Assembly (NCBI GenBank): GCA_965279405.1
Contig: OZ257157.1
Coordinates: forward strand, 992,001-1,056,000
Reading direction: 5' to 3'
DNA length: 64,000 nucleotides
Source of the DNA: CBDDIP01 sp965279405
GTDB lineage: Bacteria > Actinomycetota > Acidimicrobiia > Acidimicrobiales > Ilumatobacteraceae
Shown here: positions 42,640-50,104 of the stretch, piece after piece
How the letters are laid out: each line of letters begins with the position of its first letter
How positions within the stretch are numbered: the stretch's first letter is position 1
Made by a program: the position numbers and the translations under genes
The notes under the pieces: model-generated
The model's database searches: none
Told to the model about the DNA's origin: nothing
Seen by the model: only the letters and a program-made list of their open reading frames with translations

Positions 42640-42661
42640 AGCAGTTGACGATTCCTTGAAC
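42640..42661 (-). promoter_or_regulatory. PHO-box-like repeat upstream of phoX
   Basis: On the minus strand GTTCAAGGAAT is followed by CGTCAACTGCT; the two 11-mers share TCAA in phase. Weaker than the sites at 43514 and 44414, but its place upstream of a PhoX gene supports it. Confidence 0.4.
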
Positions 42662-42687
42662 ACTGGAACCCGGTCACCAGAGACTCG

Positions 42688-43212
42688 TCACCAGAGGAAG
42701 GTGATCAACGCGTCGCGACGTCCACGCGTCACCGGAAGCACCTCGTGCAGCAGCCCGCATTCGAAGACGAGTGCCGTGCCCGCACAGCCCCGCCACGGCG
42801 CGACGTCCAGTTCGGGAAACGCGAGCTCGCCGCCGTCGAAGTCCTCGGACAGGTTCAGCGACACGGCGACGCGACGGTGCCGGGCATCGACGCTCAGGTT
42901 GTCGCGGTGAGGCCGGAACCAACCGTCACCGGCGTCGTAGCGAACGACCTTGAACGACTCGAACGAAACCGGGGTGAACCCGAAGTGCTCGCGCACGTGC
43001 GGCAGAAGTCGGTCGGTGAACGCGCTCGCGACAGCACCGACCAGCGCCGGATCCTGCAGGCGGTGATCGGCACGCGCCTTCATCCGACGATCGATGACGG
43101 CAACGCGCCCGTTGCGCTCGGGCAGCATCGGTGACGGCGCGCCGCCGTCGTCGGTCAGCCGCGCCAGTTGCGCGCAGAGCGACGAGGGCAGCACGCCGAG
43201 GAGCTCGATCAT
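42688..43212 (-). CDS. 2-oxoglutarate/Fe(II)-dependent oxygenase family protein
   Basis: 174 aa. The prolyl-4-hydroxylase-like jelly roll is visible: 'VVRYDAGDGWFRPHRDNL' with the HxD iron ligands, 'RRVAVSLNLSEDFDGGELAFPEL' and 'LLHEVLPVTRGRRDALITFLW' with the distal His and the 2-oxoglutarate Arg. All core residues are present. ATG at 43212 is used; GTG at 43233 is possible. It is 26 nt downstream of the small gene at 43429 and probably shares its PHO-box-linked promoter. Substrate unknown; phosphonate or lipid hydroxylation is one speculation. Confidence 0.8.
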   Translation of the reverse strand: MIELLGVLPSSLCAQLARLTDDGGAPSPMLPERNGRVAVIDRRMKARADHRLQDPALVGAVASAFTDRLLPHVREHFGFTPVSFESFKVVRYDAGDGWFRPHRDNLSVDARHRRVAVSLNLSEDFDGGELAFPELDVAPWRGCAGTALVFECGLLHEVLPVTRGRRDALITFLW

Positions 43213-43237
43213 CGCGACCACCGGCACCGGCACCGAG

Positions 43238-43429
43238 TCAGTCGAAGTCGATGTCCTCGCTGCTCATCAACCAGCGAGCGATGCTCGTCTCGCGCTTGCT
43301 CCACTCCTTGATCACGTCCTTGCCCTTGCGCGACTCGGCGGTCAGGTTCTTGGACTTCGTCAGAGTGATGTCGTGTTCGGAGATCTGCTTGGCGATCGCG
43401 GCGATCTTCCGCATGCGGCTGTGCGCCAT
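43238..43429 (-). CDS. Small basic protein, unknown function
   Basis: 63 aa, rich in Lys and Ser ('MAHSRMRKIAAIAKQISEHD' then 'LTKSKNLTAESRKGKDVIKEW' and an acidic end). ATG at 43429 has GAGGA 8 nt upstream. It is helical in character and has no signal peptide or Cys. A near-perfect PHO box lies 85 nt upstream and the oxygenase gene follows. No family recognised; a phosphate-starvation-induced small regulator is a guess. Confidence 0.55.
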   Translation of the reverse strand: MAHSRMRKIAAIAKQISEHDITLTKSKNLTAESRKGKDVIKEWSKRETSIARWLMSSEDIDFD

Positions 43430-43513
43430 GTTCGTGTCCTCGATGCAAGGAGCGATCGATGTCGCTCGTCAGCGAGTCCGGCCGGAGCCGAACGGATCGC
43501 GGATCGTACGAGG

Positions 43514-43535
43514 CCAAGGTGAACACCAAGTGAAC
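43514..43535 (-). promoter_or_regulatory. PHO box upstream of the small basic protein / oxygenase pair
   Basis: On the minus strand GTTCACTTGGT and GTTCACCTTGG stand back to back: two 11-nt units with identical GTTCAC starts and 8 of 11 positions shared. It is the best match in the window to the actinobacterial PhoP box. Confidence 0.65.
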
Positions 43536-43542
43536 GGGCACC

Positions 43543-44328
43543 TCACGCGGCGCGGCGGGATGCCGACAGGCCGGTCAGTGGAACCAGCGCGCTCCGCGAC
43601 CGCCCGTCAGGGTCGAGGCGGTGCTCGACGAGACCGACCACCTTCCAGCCGATCGTCGGCTGCGTCGCGTCGGGCAACGTCGCCCACGTCGACGGCGCCC
43701 ACACGTGTGCCCGCCGGTCGATGATGTCACTGCGCCACTGGTGGACGTGCCCGCTGGCGACCAGGCGGACGTCGCTGCGGCCGAGGATCGTCGTCATCCG
43801 TGCACGTGCCGCGGGCGTGAAGTATCGACCGCTGTCGTCGAGCTCGTCCTCGCGCCACGGCATGAGCGGGCGGTGGGAGAACAGCACCGTCGGCACGTCG
43901 CCGTCCAAGGTGTGGTCGAGCCACTCCCACTGCTCCTCGGTCTCCACACCGCGATCGTGCAGCAGCGTCTGCGCGTCGATGCCGACGAGCGTCCACCCAC
44001 CGACGTCCACCGACCAGTACGTCGCACCGATCACGTCGCGGTAGCGCCGCACGCGCTCGTGGTTGATCCCGCCAGGGGCTGCCGACGGCTCGCCGATGTC
44101 GTGGTTGCCCGGTACCGCCACCCACGGCGTCTGCATCTCGTCGAGCCGTCGGCGGGCGTGCACGAGGTCCTCGCGATCGTTGGCGCCATCCATGCTGATG
44201 TCGCCGGTGTGCACGACCAGGTCGGGTTTCGTCCGTCTGACGTACGCGCTCACCGCGTCCCAGTTCGCGTTGGCGACAGCATCGCCCGGCGAGAGGTGCG
44301 AGTCGCTGACGTGCAGGATTCGAGCCAT
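43543..44328 (-). CDS. Calcineurin-like metallophosphoesterase
   Basis: 261 aa, start ATG at 44328. All metallophosphoesterase blocks are visible: 'ILHVSDSHLSPGD' (D-x-H), 'VVHTGDISMDG' (GD), 'VPGNHDIG' (GNHD), 'VLFSHRPLMP' and 'ASGHVHQWRS' (GHxH). The order fits class III cyclic-nucleotide or general phosphodiesterases of the CpdA/Icc group. It has no signal peptide, so acts in the cytoplasm. A PHO-box-like repeat lies about 86 nt upstream, which suggests a role in phosphate release, for example from phosphodiesters. Confidence 0.88.
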   Translation of the reverse strand: MARILHVSDSHLSPGDAVANANWDAVSAYVRRTKPDLVVHTGDISMDGANDREDLVHARRRLDEMQTPWVAVPGNHDIGEPSAAPGGINHERVRRYRDVIGATYWSVDVGGWTLVGIDAQTLLHDRGVETEEQWEWLDHTLDGDVPTVLFSHRPLMPWREDELDDSGRYFTPAARARMTTILGRSDVRLVASGHVHQWRSDIIDRRAHVWAPSTWATLPDATQPTIGWKVVGLVEHRLDPDGRSRSALVPLTGLSASRRAA

Positions 44329-44413
44329 GTCGACAGTGGACCATCGTCGTGTGCCGGGCAGGCGACGACCAGATGAACGGGTCGTGAGCATCACGTCGCC
44401 GTTCGCTGAACGC

Positions 44414-44435
44414 TGCCACGGAACGGTGGATGAAC
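44414..44435 (-). promoter_or_regulatory. PHO box upstream of metallophosphoesterase
   Basis: GTTCATCCACC followed by GTTCCGTGGCA on the minus strand, two 11-mers in phase. Two further GTTCA words (about 44405 and 44376) lie between it and the start. It is also in the promoter area of the divergent 44491 gene. Confidence 0.55.
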
Positions 44436-44490
44436 AGCGGACGACGCCGGTGTGGTCTTCAACTGAATTCGTGCCGATCCGCGTGATCCG

Positions 44491-45150
44491 ATGCGCTGGC
44501 TCATGGACAATCGAGAGATGCGTCGGTTGGGTCAGTTGCTGTTCGTGGCGTCGGTCATCGCGGCCGGAGTCGCTCCGGAGGTCGCCAGTGCGAACAACGT
44601 GCCGAGCGCCCCCGCGACGTGTGACGCCCCAGTCGCACCCGCAACCGTGTCCGGCGCGCCGACGATGGACGCTGACGGGACGGGCATCATCAGCCGCGTC
44701 GATCGGGCCGACGGCTCGGTCGAGCTGCGCGTCGCCGTGGACGGCGACGCCGTCGCACAGCAGGGCGCCGAATCGTGCGCGTCCGTCAACGGAGGTGCGC
44801 CGGTCGCGAGCGCAACGGTCGCCAGCTCGGCACCCGAGGCCTCCGAGCGGCAGAACCAGACGGAGCACCGGCGATCGGGGCATCGCTCGGTCATCGTCAT
44901 CATCGTCCACCAGGGGTCCGGCCACGAGGTGTGCATCTGGTGGCGCGGCCACGGTGTCGAGTTCTTCGTGACCGATCGCACGGAGCACTCCGGCCGAACC
45001 TGGCTGCCGTGGAAGCACTGGTGCAGCAGCCCGACTCCCCCGCCGGACATCCCCGAGGTTCCCGCGCCGGCGATGCTCGGCATCAGCGGCGCGGCGGTGT
45101 TCGTCGCGGTCAGTGCGACCAGGCGCCGGCGGCTGCGGACAGCACGCTGA
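44491..45150 (+). CDS. Small secreted protein with PDIPExP C-terminal sorting tail
   Basis: 219 aa. A signal peptide is clear ('MRRLGQLLFVASVIAAGVAP ... SANN'); translation may begin at 44491, 44503 or 44518. The body is low in recognisable domains, with a central strand-rich segment 'HRSVIVIIVHQGSGHEVCIWWRGHGVEFFV' and four Cys. The last 36 residues (nt 45040-45147) are 'PPDIPEVP', a helix and 'TRRRRLRTAR', matching PhoX and the 27614 protein. Its tail overlaps the convergent GH5 gene by 41 nt. Predicted exosortase substrate of unknown function. Confidence 0.75.
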   Translation: MRWLMDNREMRRLGQLLFVASVIAAGVAPEVASANNVPSAPATCDAPVAPATVSGAPTMDADGTGIISRVDRADGSVELRVAVDGDAVAQQGAESCASVNGGAPVASATVASSAPEASERQNQTEHRRSGHRSVIVIIVHQGSGHEVCIWWRGHGVEFFVTDRTEHSGRTWLPWKHWCSSPTPPPDIPEVPAPAMLGISGAAVFVAVSATRRRRLRTAR

Positions 45151-46390
45151 GCAACGGATCGCCGGGCACCACGGCGAACGGGTCCGCGCCACCGAACCCC
45201 GCGGGAGGATCGGCGTAGCCCCAGGCGAGGTAGCCATCGATCCCGTGGGATCGTGCGCTGTCGAGCTTGGCTGCGACCAACGCCGCTCGCTGCGCCGCCG
45301 TGCCGACGCGTTCGACGCGCAAGCCCTGCTCGCCGATCACCACGGGAAGGCCAGCGCATTGCGCAACGCGGACACCGAGCCCGTTCCACTCGTCGCCGGG
45401 GAACGCCGACGGATCGTCGTAGTCGTGGTACTCGCACCAGTCGAGCTGCGCTGCGCGAACGAGTCGCTCGTACTCGTGGCCCGCGGTTCCGCACTGTCCG
45501 GAGCCGATGGTGCCTTGCGTGACGAGGTGATGAGGATCGATGGAACGGATCATCGATGACACGTCGACGGTGAAGTCGACGAGGACGGCCGACGCGTCGA
45601 CGGCGCACGACTTCCCGTCGATGGCGAACGGCACCGGCTCGTTGATCAGCTGCCACGCCAGCACCGTCGGGTCGTCGCGGTAGCGGGCGACCACCGCGGC
45701 GACGTAGTCGCGGTAGGTCGTCGGCATCGCCCTTCCGTTCGGTGACGTCGTCTCGGTGCGGTAGCCGTCGCGGTACCACTCGACGTCCGCGGGCGCTCCT
45801 CGATCGCAGTCGCCCCACTGGTTGCCGAGCGTGACGATGACGCGCACCCCGTTTCGACGGGCCGTCGCCAGCGTCTCGTCGAACGGTGCCCAGTCCCACT
45901 CGCTCGCCGACGTCGTGATCAACGGCTGGAAGAACCAGGCGCGCATCGCGGTCGCGCCGGAGCGTTGGAACGCCGCGGTCAGCTCGCCGTCGCCCATCGG
46001 GTACCAGCACGTCGAGCGGCTGTTGGCGTTGTAGACGTTGAGCCCGACGAACGCCCACGGCCGCCCGTCGACGACGAAGTGATCACCATCGCGCCGCACG
46101 AACCCGTCGCTCGGCGCCGCCGTGGTCGTCGTCGACGTCGCTGTCGTGGTCGTCGACGTCGCTGCCGTCGGCGCCGTTGTCGATGTGGACGTCGCAGTCG
46201 ATGTCGTCGTCGAAGCCGAAGCCGCCGACGTGGTCGCGGGTCCCGGACTCGACGCCGACGTCGACGTCGACGTCGAGAAGGTCGTTGCCGTCGGCGTCGC
46301 AGCACGCGTCGGCTCGAGAGCCCGGCTGACCGGCACGACGCCCGCGCCCAGCGCGACCACCGTCACCAACGTCCACCCGCTCCGTCGCAC
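45110..46390 (-). CDS. Secreted GH5-like glycoside hydrolase with Thr/Ser linker
   Basis: 426 aa. Signal peptide, then a Thr/Ser/Ala-rich linker (~30-92), then a TIM-barrel domain: 'FVVDGRPWAFVGLNVYNANSRSTCWYPMGDGEL' at the start, 'WQLINEPVPF' with the acid/base Glu and 'PVVIGEQGLRV' with the nucleophile Glu. This resembles beta-mannanase-like GH5 members. Without a C-terminal anchor it is secreted or linked by the N-terminal helix. It may trim a surface or environmental beta-glycan. The 3' end overlaps the 44491 gene. Confidence 0.85.
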   Translation of the reverse strand: MRRSGWTLVTVVALGAGVVPVSRALEPTRAATPTATTFSTSTSTSASSPGPATTSAASASTTTSTATSTSTTAPTAATSTTTTATSTTTTAAPSDGFVRRDGDHFVVDGRPWAFVGLNVYNANSRSTCWYPMGDGELTAAFQRSGATAMRAWFFQPLITTSASEWDWAPFDETLATARRNGVRVIVTLGNQWGDCDRGAPADVEWYRDGYRTETTSPNGRAMPTTYRDYVAAVVARYRDDPTVLAWQLINEPVPFAIDGKSCAVDASAVLVDFTVDVSSMIRSIDPHHLVTQGTIGSGQCGTAGHEYERLVRAAQLDWCEYHDYDDPSAFPGDEWNGLGVRVAQCAGLPVVIGEQGLRVERVGTAAQRAALVAAKLDSARSHGIDGYLAWGYADPPAGFGGADPFAVVPGDPLLSVLSAAAGAWSH

Positions 46391-46464
46391 CTGTACGTCA
46401 TCGGCCCACCGCGCGCCCGCTCGACCGAGTTCACCCCGATGTCACCAACAATTCAGCAAGGAGC

Positions 46465-46616
46465 GTGGAGGGTTCCACGCCCACCCGGGCGCACCCCAAA
46501 CCCTCCACACGACCAGAGTGGAGGGTTCCACGCCCACCCGGGCGCACCCCAAACCCTCCACCCGCCCGGAGTGGAGGGTTCCACGCCCACCCGGGCGCAC
46601 CCCAAACCCTCCACAC
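46465..46616. repeat. Three tandem copies of the 53-bp-period hairpin repeat
   Basis: Units at 46465-46510, 46518-46563 and 46571-46616 (46 bp each, 7-bp spacers). Each starts with GTGGAGGGTT and ends AACCCTCCAC(A/C)C, giving a perfect 10-bp stem around the core CGCCCACCCGGGCGCA. The same family occurs at 5781-5879 with 2-base changes in the core. The gap 46391-46688 holds the GH5 promoter side, this array and no gene. Confidence 0.9.
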
Positions 46617-46688
46617 CACCGGCCGGGTGGAGCAACGAGCACTGGAGTTCGGGTGAGCGAGCGCAGCGAGATGCCCGTGCACCGAGCG

Positions 46689-47966
46689 CTACGGCCAGCG
46701 TTCGGCGGTGAGGCGGCCGGCGATGAAGACGCGCTCGCGCCGGGTGCCGGTGGGGGCGTCGGTCAGCTCGCGCTGGTACGGCGGCAGGTCGGGTCGCGGC
46801 AGGGCGCGCAGCGAGTGCATGCGCGGACGCGACGACTGGATCACGCCGATGTTGCGATCGGCCCATGCCATGCGCACGTACGTCCACAACCCCATGGGCA
46901 CGATGATCATGTTGATGATCATCAGGTAGAGCGGCATCACCAGCAGCGCCGGGTCGCGGTCGCGGAAGTTGACCACGGCGACGATCAGGAGGTACGTCGT
47001 CAGGCTGGCGGCGACCGGCCAGCTCGGGTTGATCAGGCACCACCAACGCAGCGGTGTGGTGATCAGCGAGCCGAAGCCGTACAGGAACAGAAACGGGTGG
47101 CGCCGGGCGAGGTGCAGGTTGACCACGTACAGGCGCACCTCGCCGCCCGACCACGCCAACCGCTGACGGAACCAGCCCCGCCACGTCGGTGGCACGCTCG
47201 TCGGCACGGGGAACGGCAGATGACCGACGCGGAACTCGAGCGCATCGCCGAGCACGCCGACCTCGACGTCGTTGCCCTGGAAGAACGTCGAGTGCTGGTT
47301 CATGATCCGCCGGTGCGCGTCGGTGGTCGCCACGTGGCAGGCGCCGGACACGAGCCACGGCACGACGTGACGCAGCCGCATCGCGTTGCGGTACTCGTGG
47401 CTCTGCAGCCGGGTGATCAGGTTGACCCGGTTCTTCACCACGAGGCGAACGGAGGCAACCTCGAAGTCGTGGTGCACGAGCGCGCCGACCAACAGCGACA
47501 GCGGCCGCTCGGTGTCGGTGTCCGCGTCGATGCACACGACGTACTTCGTCGTCACCGTGTTCACCGCCTGACGAACGATGTGCTCGCGGATCACGCCACC
47601 GGTCTGTCGCTTGCCGCCGGCGACGACCGCCTCGCGTCCCGGCACCGTGCCGCGGAACACGCGCAACCCGTTCGCCGCGGCGATCTCGTCGAGCTGGCGA
47701 TCGAACTCCGGCGTCTCGGTGGTGGTCGTGGTCAGCAGCACGCGGTCGCCGTAGTCACGCAGGTAGTCGACGTTCTCGAGGTACTTCACGTCGCCGTAGA
47801 TCGGCACGATGACGGTGAAGTCGTCGATCGGCTGCACGACTTCCGCCGCGGTGCGGTGCTCGTGTCGGCGGGCGCGGAAGGTCGGCAGCAGCTCGGCGAT
47901 CGCGAGGAAGATCGCCGGCAGGCAGATCGACATCGCGCCGAGCGCGACCAGCAGCGCGTGCATCAC
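46689..47966 (-). CDS. Membrane GT2 glycosyltransferase (hyaluronan-synthase-like)
   Basis: 425 aa. One N-terminal helix, a GT2 domain and about four C-terminal helices. Motifs: 'FTVIVPIYGDVKYLENVDYL', 'VCIDADTDTERPL' (DxD), 'FFQGNDVEVGVL' (ED-like acid) and 'RQRLAWSGGEVRL' (QxxRW variant RQRLAW). Motif set and membrane layout indicate synthesis and export of a linear polysaccharide. ATG at 47966 overlaps the stop of the CapD-like gene (ATGA), so sugar nucleotide modification and polymerisation are coupled. Confidence 0.85.
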   Translation of the reverse strand: MMHALLVALGAMSICLPAIFLAIAELLPTFRARRHEHRTAAEVVQPIDDFTVIVPIYGDVKYLENVDYLRDYGDRVLLTTTTTETPEFDRQLDEIAAANGLRVFRGTVPGREAVVAGGKRQTGGVIREHIVRQAVNTVTTKYVVCIDADTDTERPLSLLVGALVHHDFEVASVRLVVKNRVNLITRLQSHEYRNAMRLRHVVPWLVSGACHVATTDAHRRIMNQHSTFFQGNDVEVGVLGDALEFRVGHLPFPVPTSVPPTWRGWFRQRLAWSGGEVRLYVVNLHLARRHPFLFLYGFGSLITTPLRWWCLINPSWPVAASLTTYLLIVAVVNFRDRDPALLVMPLYLMIINMIIVPMGLWTYVRMAWADRNIGVIQSSRPRMHSLRALPRPDLPPYQRELTDAPTGTRRERVFIAGRLTAERWP

Positions 47967-49066
47967 ACGGCGGCGAGGGTGCGGCGCGGCGCGCTCGTCG
48001 ACTCGTCTCGCGCGAGCACGGTCAGCATCTGCCGGGTGTGGATGTCGTCGTCCTTGTAGGCCAGCCGGTACAGCTGCGACAGCCGCTGGCGGAGGATCGC
48101 ACCTGATGACGAGACCTCGGCTTCGCGATAGCTGACGCGGATTCGGGCGTGACGCGTCGGCAGCGGAATCTCGCCGGGAGCGAAGAGCACCTCGTGCAGC
48201 TTCTCCCCCGCGCGCAGGCCGCTGAACGACACCTCGCCGAGCTCGATCTGCATCAGCCGGGCCAGCCGTTCGACGATGTCCATGATGCGCACCGGCTCGC
48301 CCATGTCGAGCACGTACGTCTCACCGGCATCGGCCATCGCACCGGCCTCCAGCACCAGGCCGACGGCTTCCGGGATCGACATGAAGAAGCGGCTGACCGC
48401 CGGATCGGTGATCTGGATGGGCAGGCCGTTGACCAGCTGCCACCGCAGCGTGTCGAGCAGCGAACCTCGACTGCCGAGCACGTTGCCGAAGCGCACCGAG
48501 GCGACCCGCATGTCCCCGCCGGCCGCGGCAAGCACGACGCGCTCAGCCATCAGCTTCGATGCTCCGAGGACCGACGACGGGTCGGCTGCCTTGTCGGTGC
48601 TGATCAGCACGAAGCGCTCGACGCCGGCGGCGACCGAGGCCTCGACGGCGTTGTCCGTGCCGAGCACATTGGTCTTCGCGCCCTCGCAGGGGTAGCGCTC
48701 GAGCAGCTGGAGGTGCTTGTGCGCTGCGGCGTGGAACACCACGTCGGGACGCAGCTCGCGCATCACCCGATGCATCCGCTTGCGGTCGCGCACGTCGGCG
48801 AGCACGACCGTGTCGTCGTCGAGCAGCCCTCGCCCACTGAGCTCGAGCTTGAGGGCGTGCATGCGCGACTCGTCCACGTCGAGCATGAACACCTCGCCAC
48901 CGAGGCGAGTGGTCTGGCGCACGATCTCACTGCCGATCGAGCCCGCCGCGCCGGTCACCACGACCCGCTTGCCGGCGATGGTGTCCACCGCCTCCGCGCC
49001 GATCTCCGCCGGGGCATCGCGCTCCAGCAACGCTGTGATCCAAGCCGCTCCGAACTGTCCCGTCAT
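47963..49066 (-). CDS. CapD-like nucleoside-diphosphate-sugar dehydratase/epimerase
   Basis: 367 aa. Rossmann motif 'VVVTGAAGSIGSEIVRQ' at ~31, 'FHAAAHKHLQLLE', 'VLISTDKAADPSSVLGASKLMAE', where Met takes the place of the usual catalytic Tyr as in UDP-GlcNAc 4,6-dehydratases (PglF/CapD), then 'SRFFMSIPEAVGLVLEAG'. It is the soluble short form, without the four N-terminal helices of PglF. ATG at 49066 has GGAGAGGG upstream. Supplies a modified sugar for the GT2 downstream. Confidence 0.88.
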   Translation of the reverse strand: MTGQFGAAWITALLERDAPAEIGAEAVDTIAGKRVVVTGAAGSIGSEIVRQTTRLGGEVFMLDVDESRMHALKLELSGRGLLDDDTVVLADVRDRKRMHRVMRELRPDVVFHAAAHKHLQLLERYPCEGAKTNVLGTDNAVEASVAAGVERFVLISTDKAADPSSVLGASKLMAERVVLAAAGGDMRVASVRFGNVLGSRGSLLDTLRWQLVNGLPIQITDPAVSRFFMSIPEAVGLVLEAGAMADAGETYVLDMGEPVRIMDIVERLARLMQIELGEVSFSGLRAGEKLHEVLFAPGEIPLPTRHARIRVSYREAEVSSSGAILRQRLSQLYRLAYKDDDIHTRQMLTVLARDESTSAPRRTLAAV

Positions 49067-49201
49067 GGTGCCCTCTCCGCAATAGCGAAGGAGGTATCGG
49101 GCCGTTCCTGTGCACACTTGAGGAACTTGCACTAGTGCGCCTTGCCCAGATCGGCCACCCGGACGTGTGTTCAAGGGTGCAAGACGGCCAAACCCGACTT
49201 T

Positions 49202-49240
49202 GGGGCGAATTCGTCTCGGAAACCGAAACAGATTCGCCCC
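49202..49240. terminator. Hairpin between map and capD-like gene
   Basis: GGGGCGAAT pairs perfectly with ATTCGCCCC, and TCTCGG/CCGA pairs continue inside. It lies 98 nt after the map stop and 136 nt before the capD start on the minus strand. A likely end of the ribosomal/adk/map transcript; no U run. Nearby GCACTAGTGC (49129-49138) is a perfect 10-bp palindrome in the capD promoter region. Confidence 0.65.
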
Positions 49241-49337
49241 AGAGCTCGCTTCGCCAGCCGGTCACGACCGAGTGCTGGAGCCGGGGCGAGCGCCCGAGCT
49301 TGCGAGGGTCGAGCACGGAAGGCGAGCGCAGCGAGCC

Positions 49338-50092
49338 CTAGAGACGCGTGAGGATCTCCGGACCGGCGTCGGTGACGAGGACGGTGTGCTCGACGTGGGC
49401 GGCGAGCGAGCCGTCGGCGGTGATCACCGTCCAGTCGTCGTCGAGGACGATGACGTCGTTGCTCCCGCCGGCGATCAGCATCGGCTCGATGGCGAGCACC
49501 ACACCGGGGAGCAGCTCGGGGCCCTTGCCGGGGCGACCGCGGTTCTCCACATCCGGCTCCTCGTGCATCGCTTGGCCGATGCCGTGCCCGCAGAACTCGT
49601 GCGGGCTGCCGTACCCGGCGGCCGACACGACACGGTCGATCGCGCTGCCGACGTCACCCAGGTGGTTACCCGGCCGCATCGCCGCCACGGCGGCGGCCAG
49701 CGCCCGATCGGCGACGGAGATCAACGCAGCGCCTCCGGCGAGCCCTCGCCGACTGCCATGGTGAACGCGGCGTCACCGTGCCACCCGTCGATGATGGCGC
49801 CACAGTCGATCTTCAGCAGGTCGCCGTCGGCGAGCACGCGCGGACCAGGGATGCCGTGGATGACCTCGTCGTTGACCGACGCACAGATCACACCGGGGAA
49901 GCCGTGGTAGCCGAGGAAGTTCGATCGAGCGCCATGGGACGCGATCACGTCACGGGCCACCGCATCGAGGTCGGCCGTCGTCGCCCCGGGAACCGCAGCG
50001 GCGCGGCACGCCTGGTGCATCTCGGCCACCACGCGCCCGGCGGCGCGCATGCACGCCAACTGGTCCGGCGAACGGCGGGCGATGCGTCGCAC
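49338..50092 (-). pseudogene. map: Methionine aminopeptidase type I, split by a one-base frameshift
   Basis: Two overlapping frames together give a full type I MetAP. Frame 1 (50092-49721, GTG start) covers the N-terminal half to 'GEGSPEALR' and carries 'HGFPGVICASVNDEVIHG', 'LLKIDCGAIIDGWHGDAAFT' with both metal-binding Asp. Frame 2 (49724-49338) starts TTG-ATC 'LISVADRALAAAV' and carries 'FCGHGIGQAMHEEP', 'VLAIEPML' and 'VEHTVLVT' with the His and Glu ligands. One missing base at the CGTTGATC junction explains the break. No catalytic residue is lost. The enzyme is normally essential and adk-map is the conserved order, so a sequencing error, coupled two-piece translation (TTGA), or a second copy elsewhere is possible. 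Confidence 0.85.
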
Positions 50093-50104
50093 GGGCCGCG
50101 AACC

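Noticed and set aside
46465..46616. Regularly spaced repeats as a CRISPR array
   Set aside because: Spacers are only 7 bp and nearly constant, units are 46 bp with hairpin arms, and no cas gene is near.
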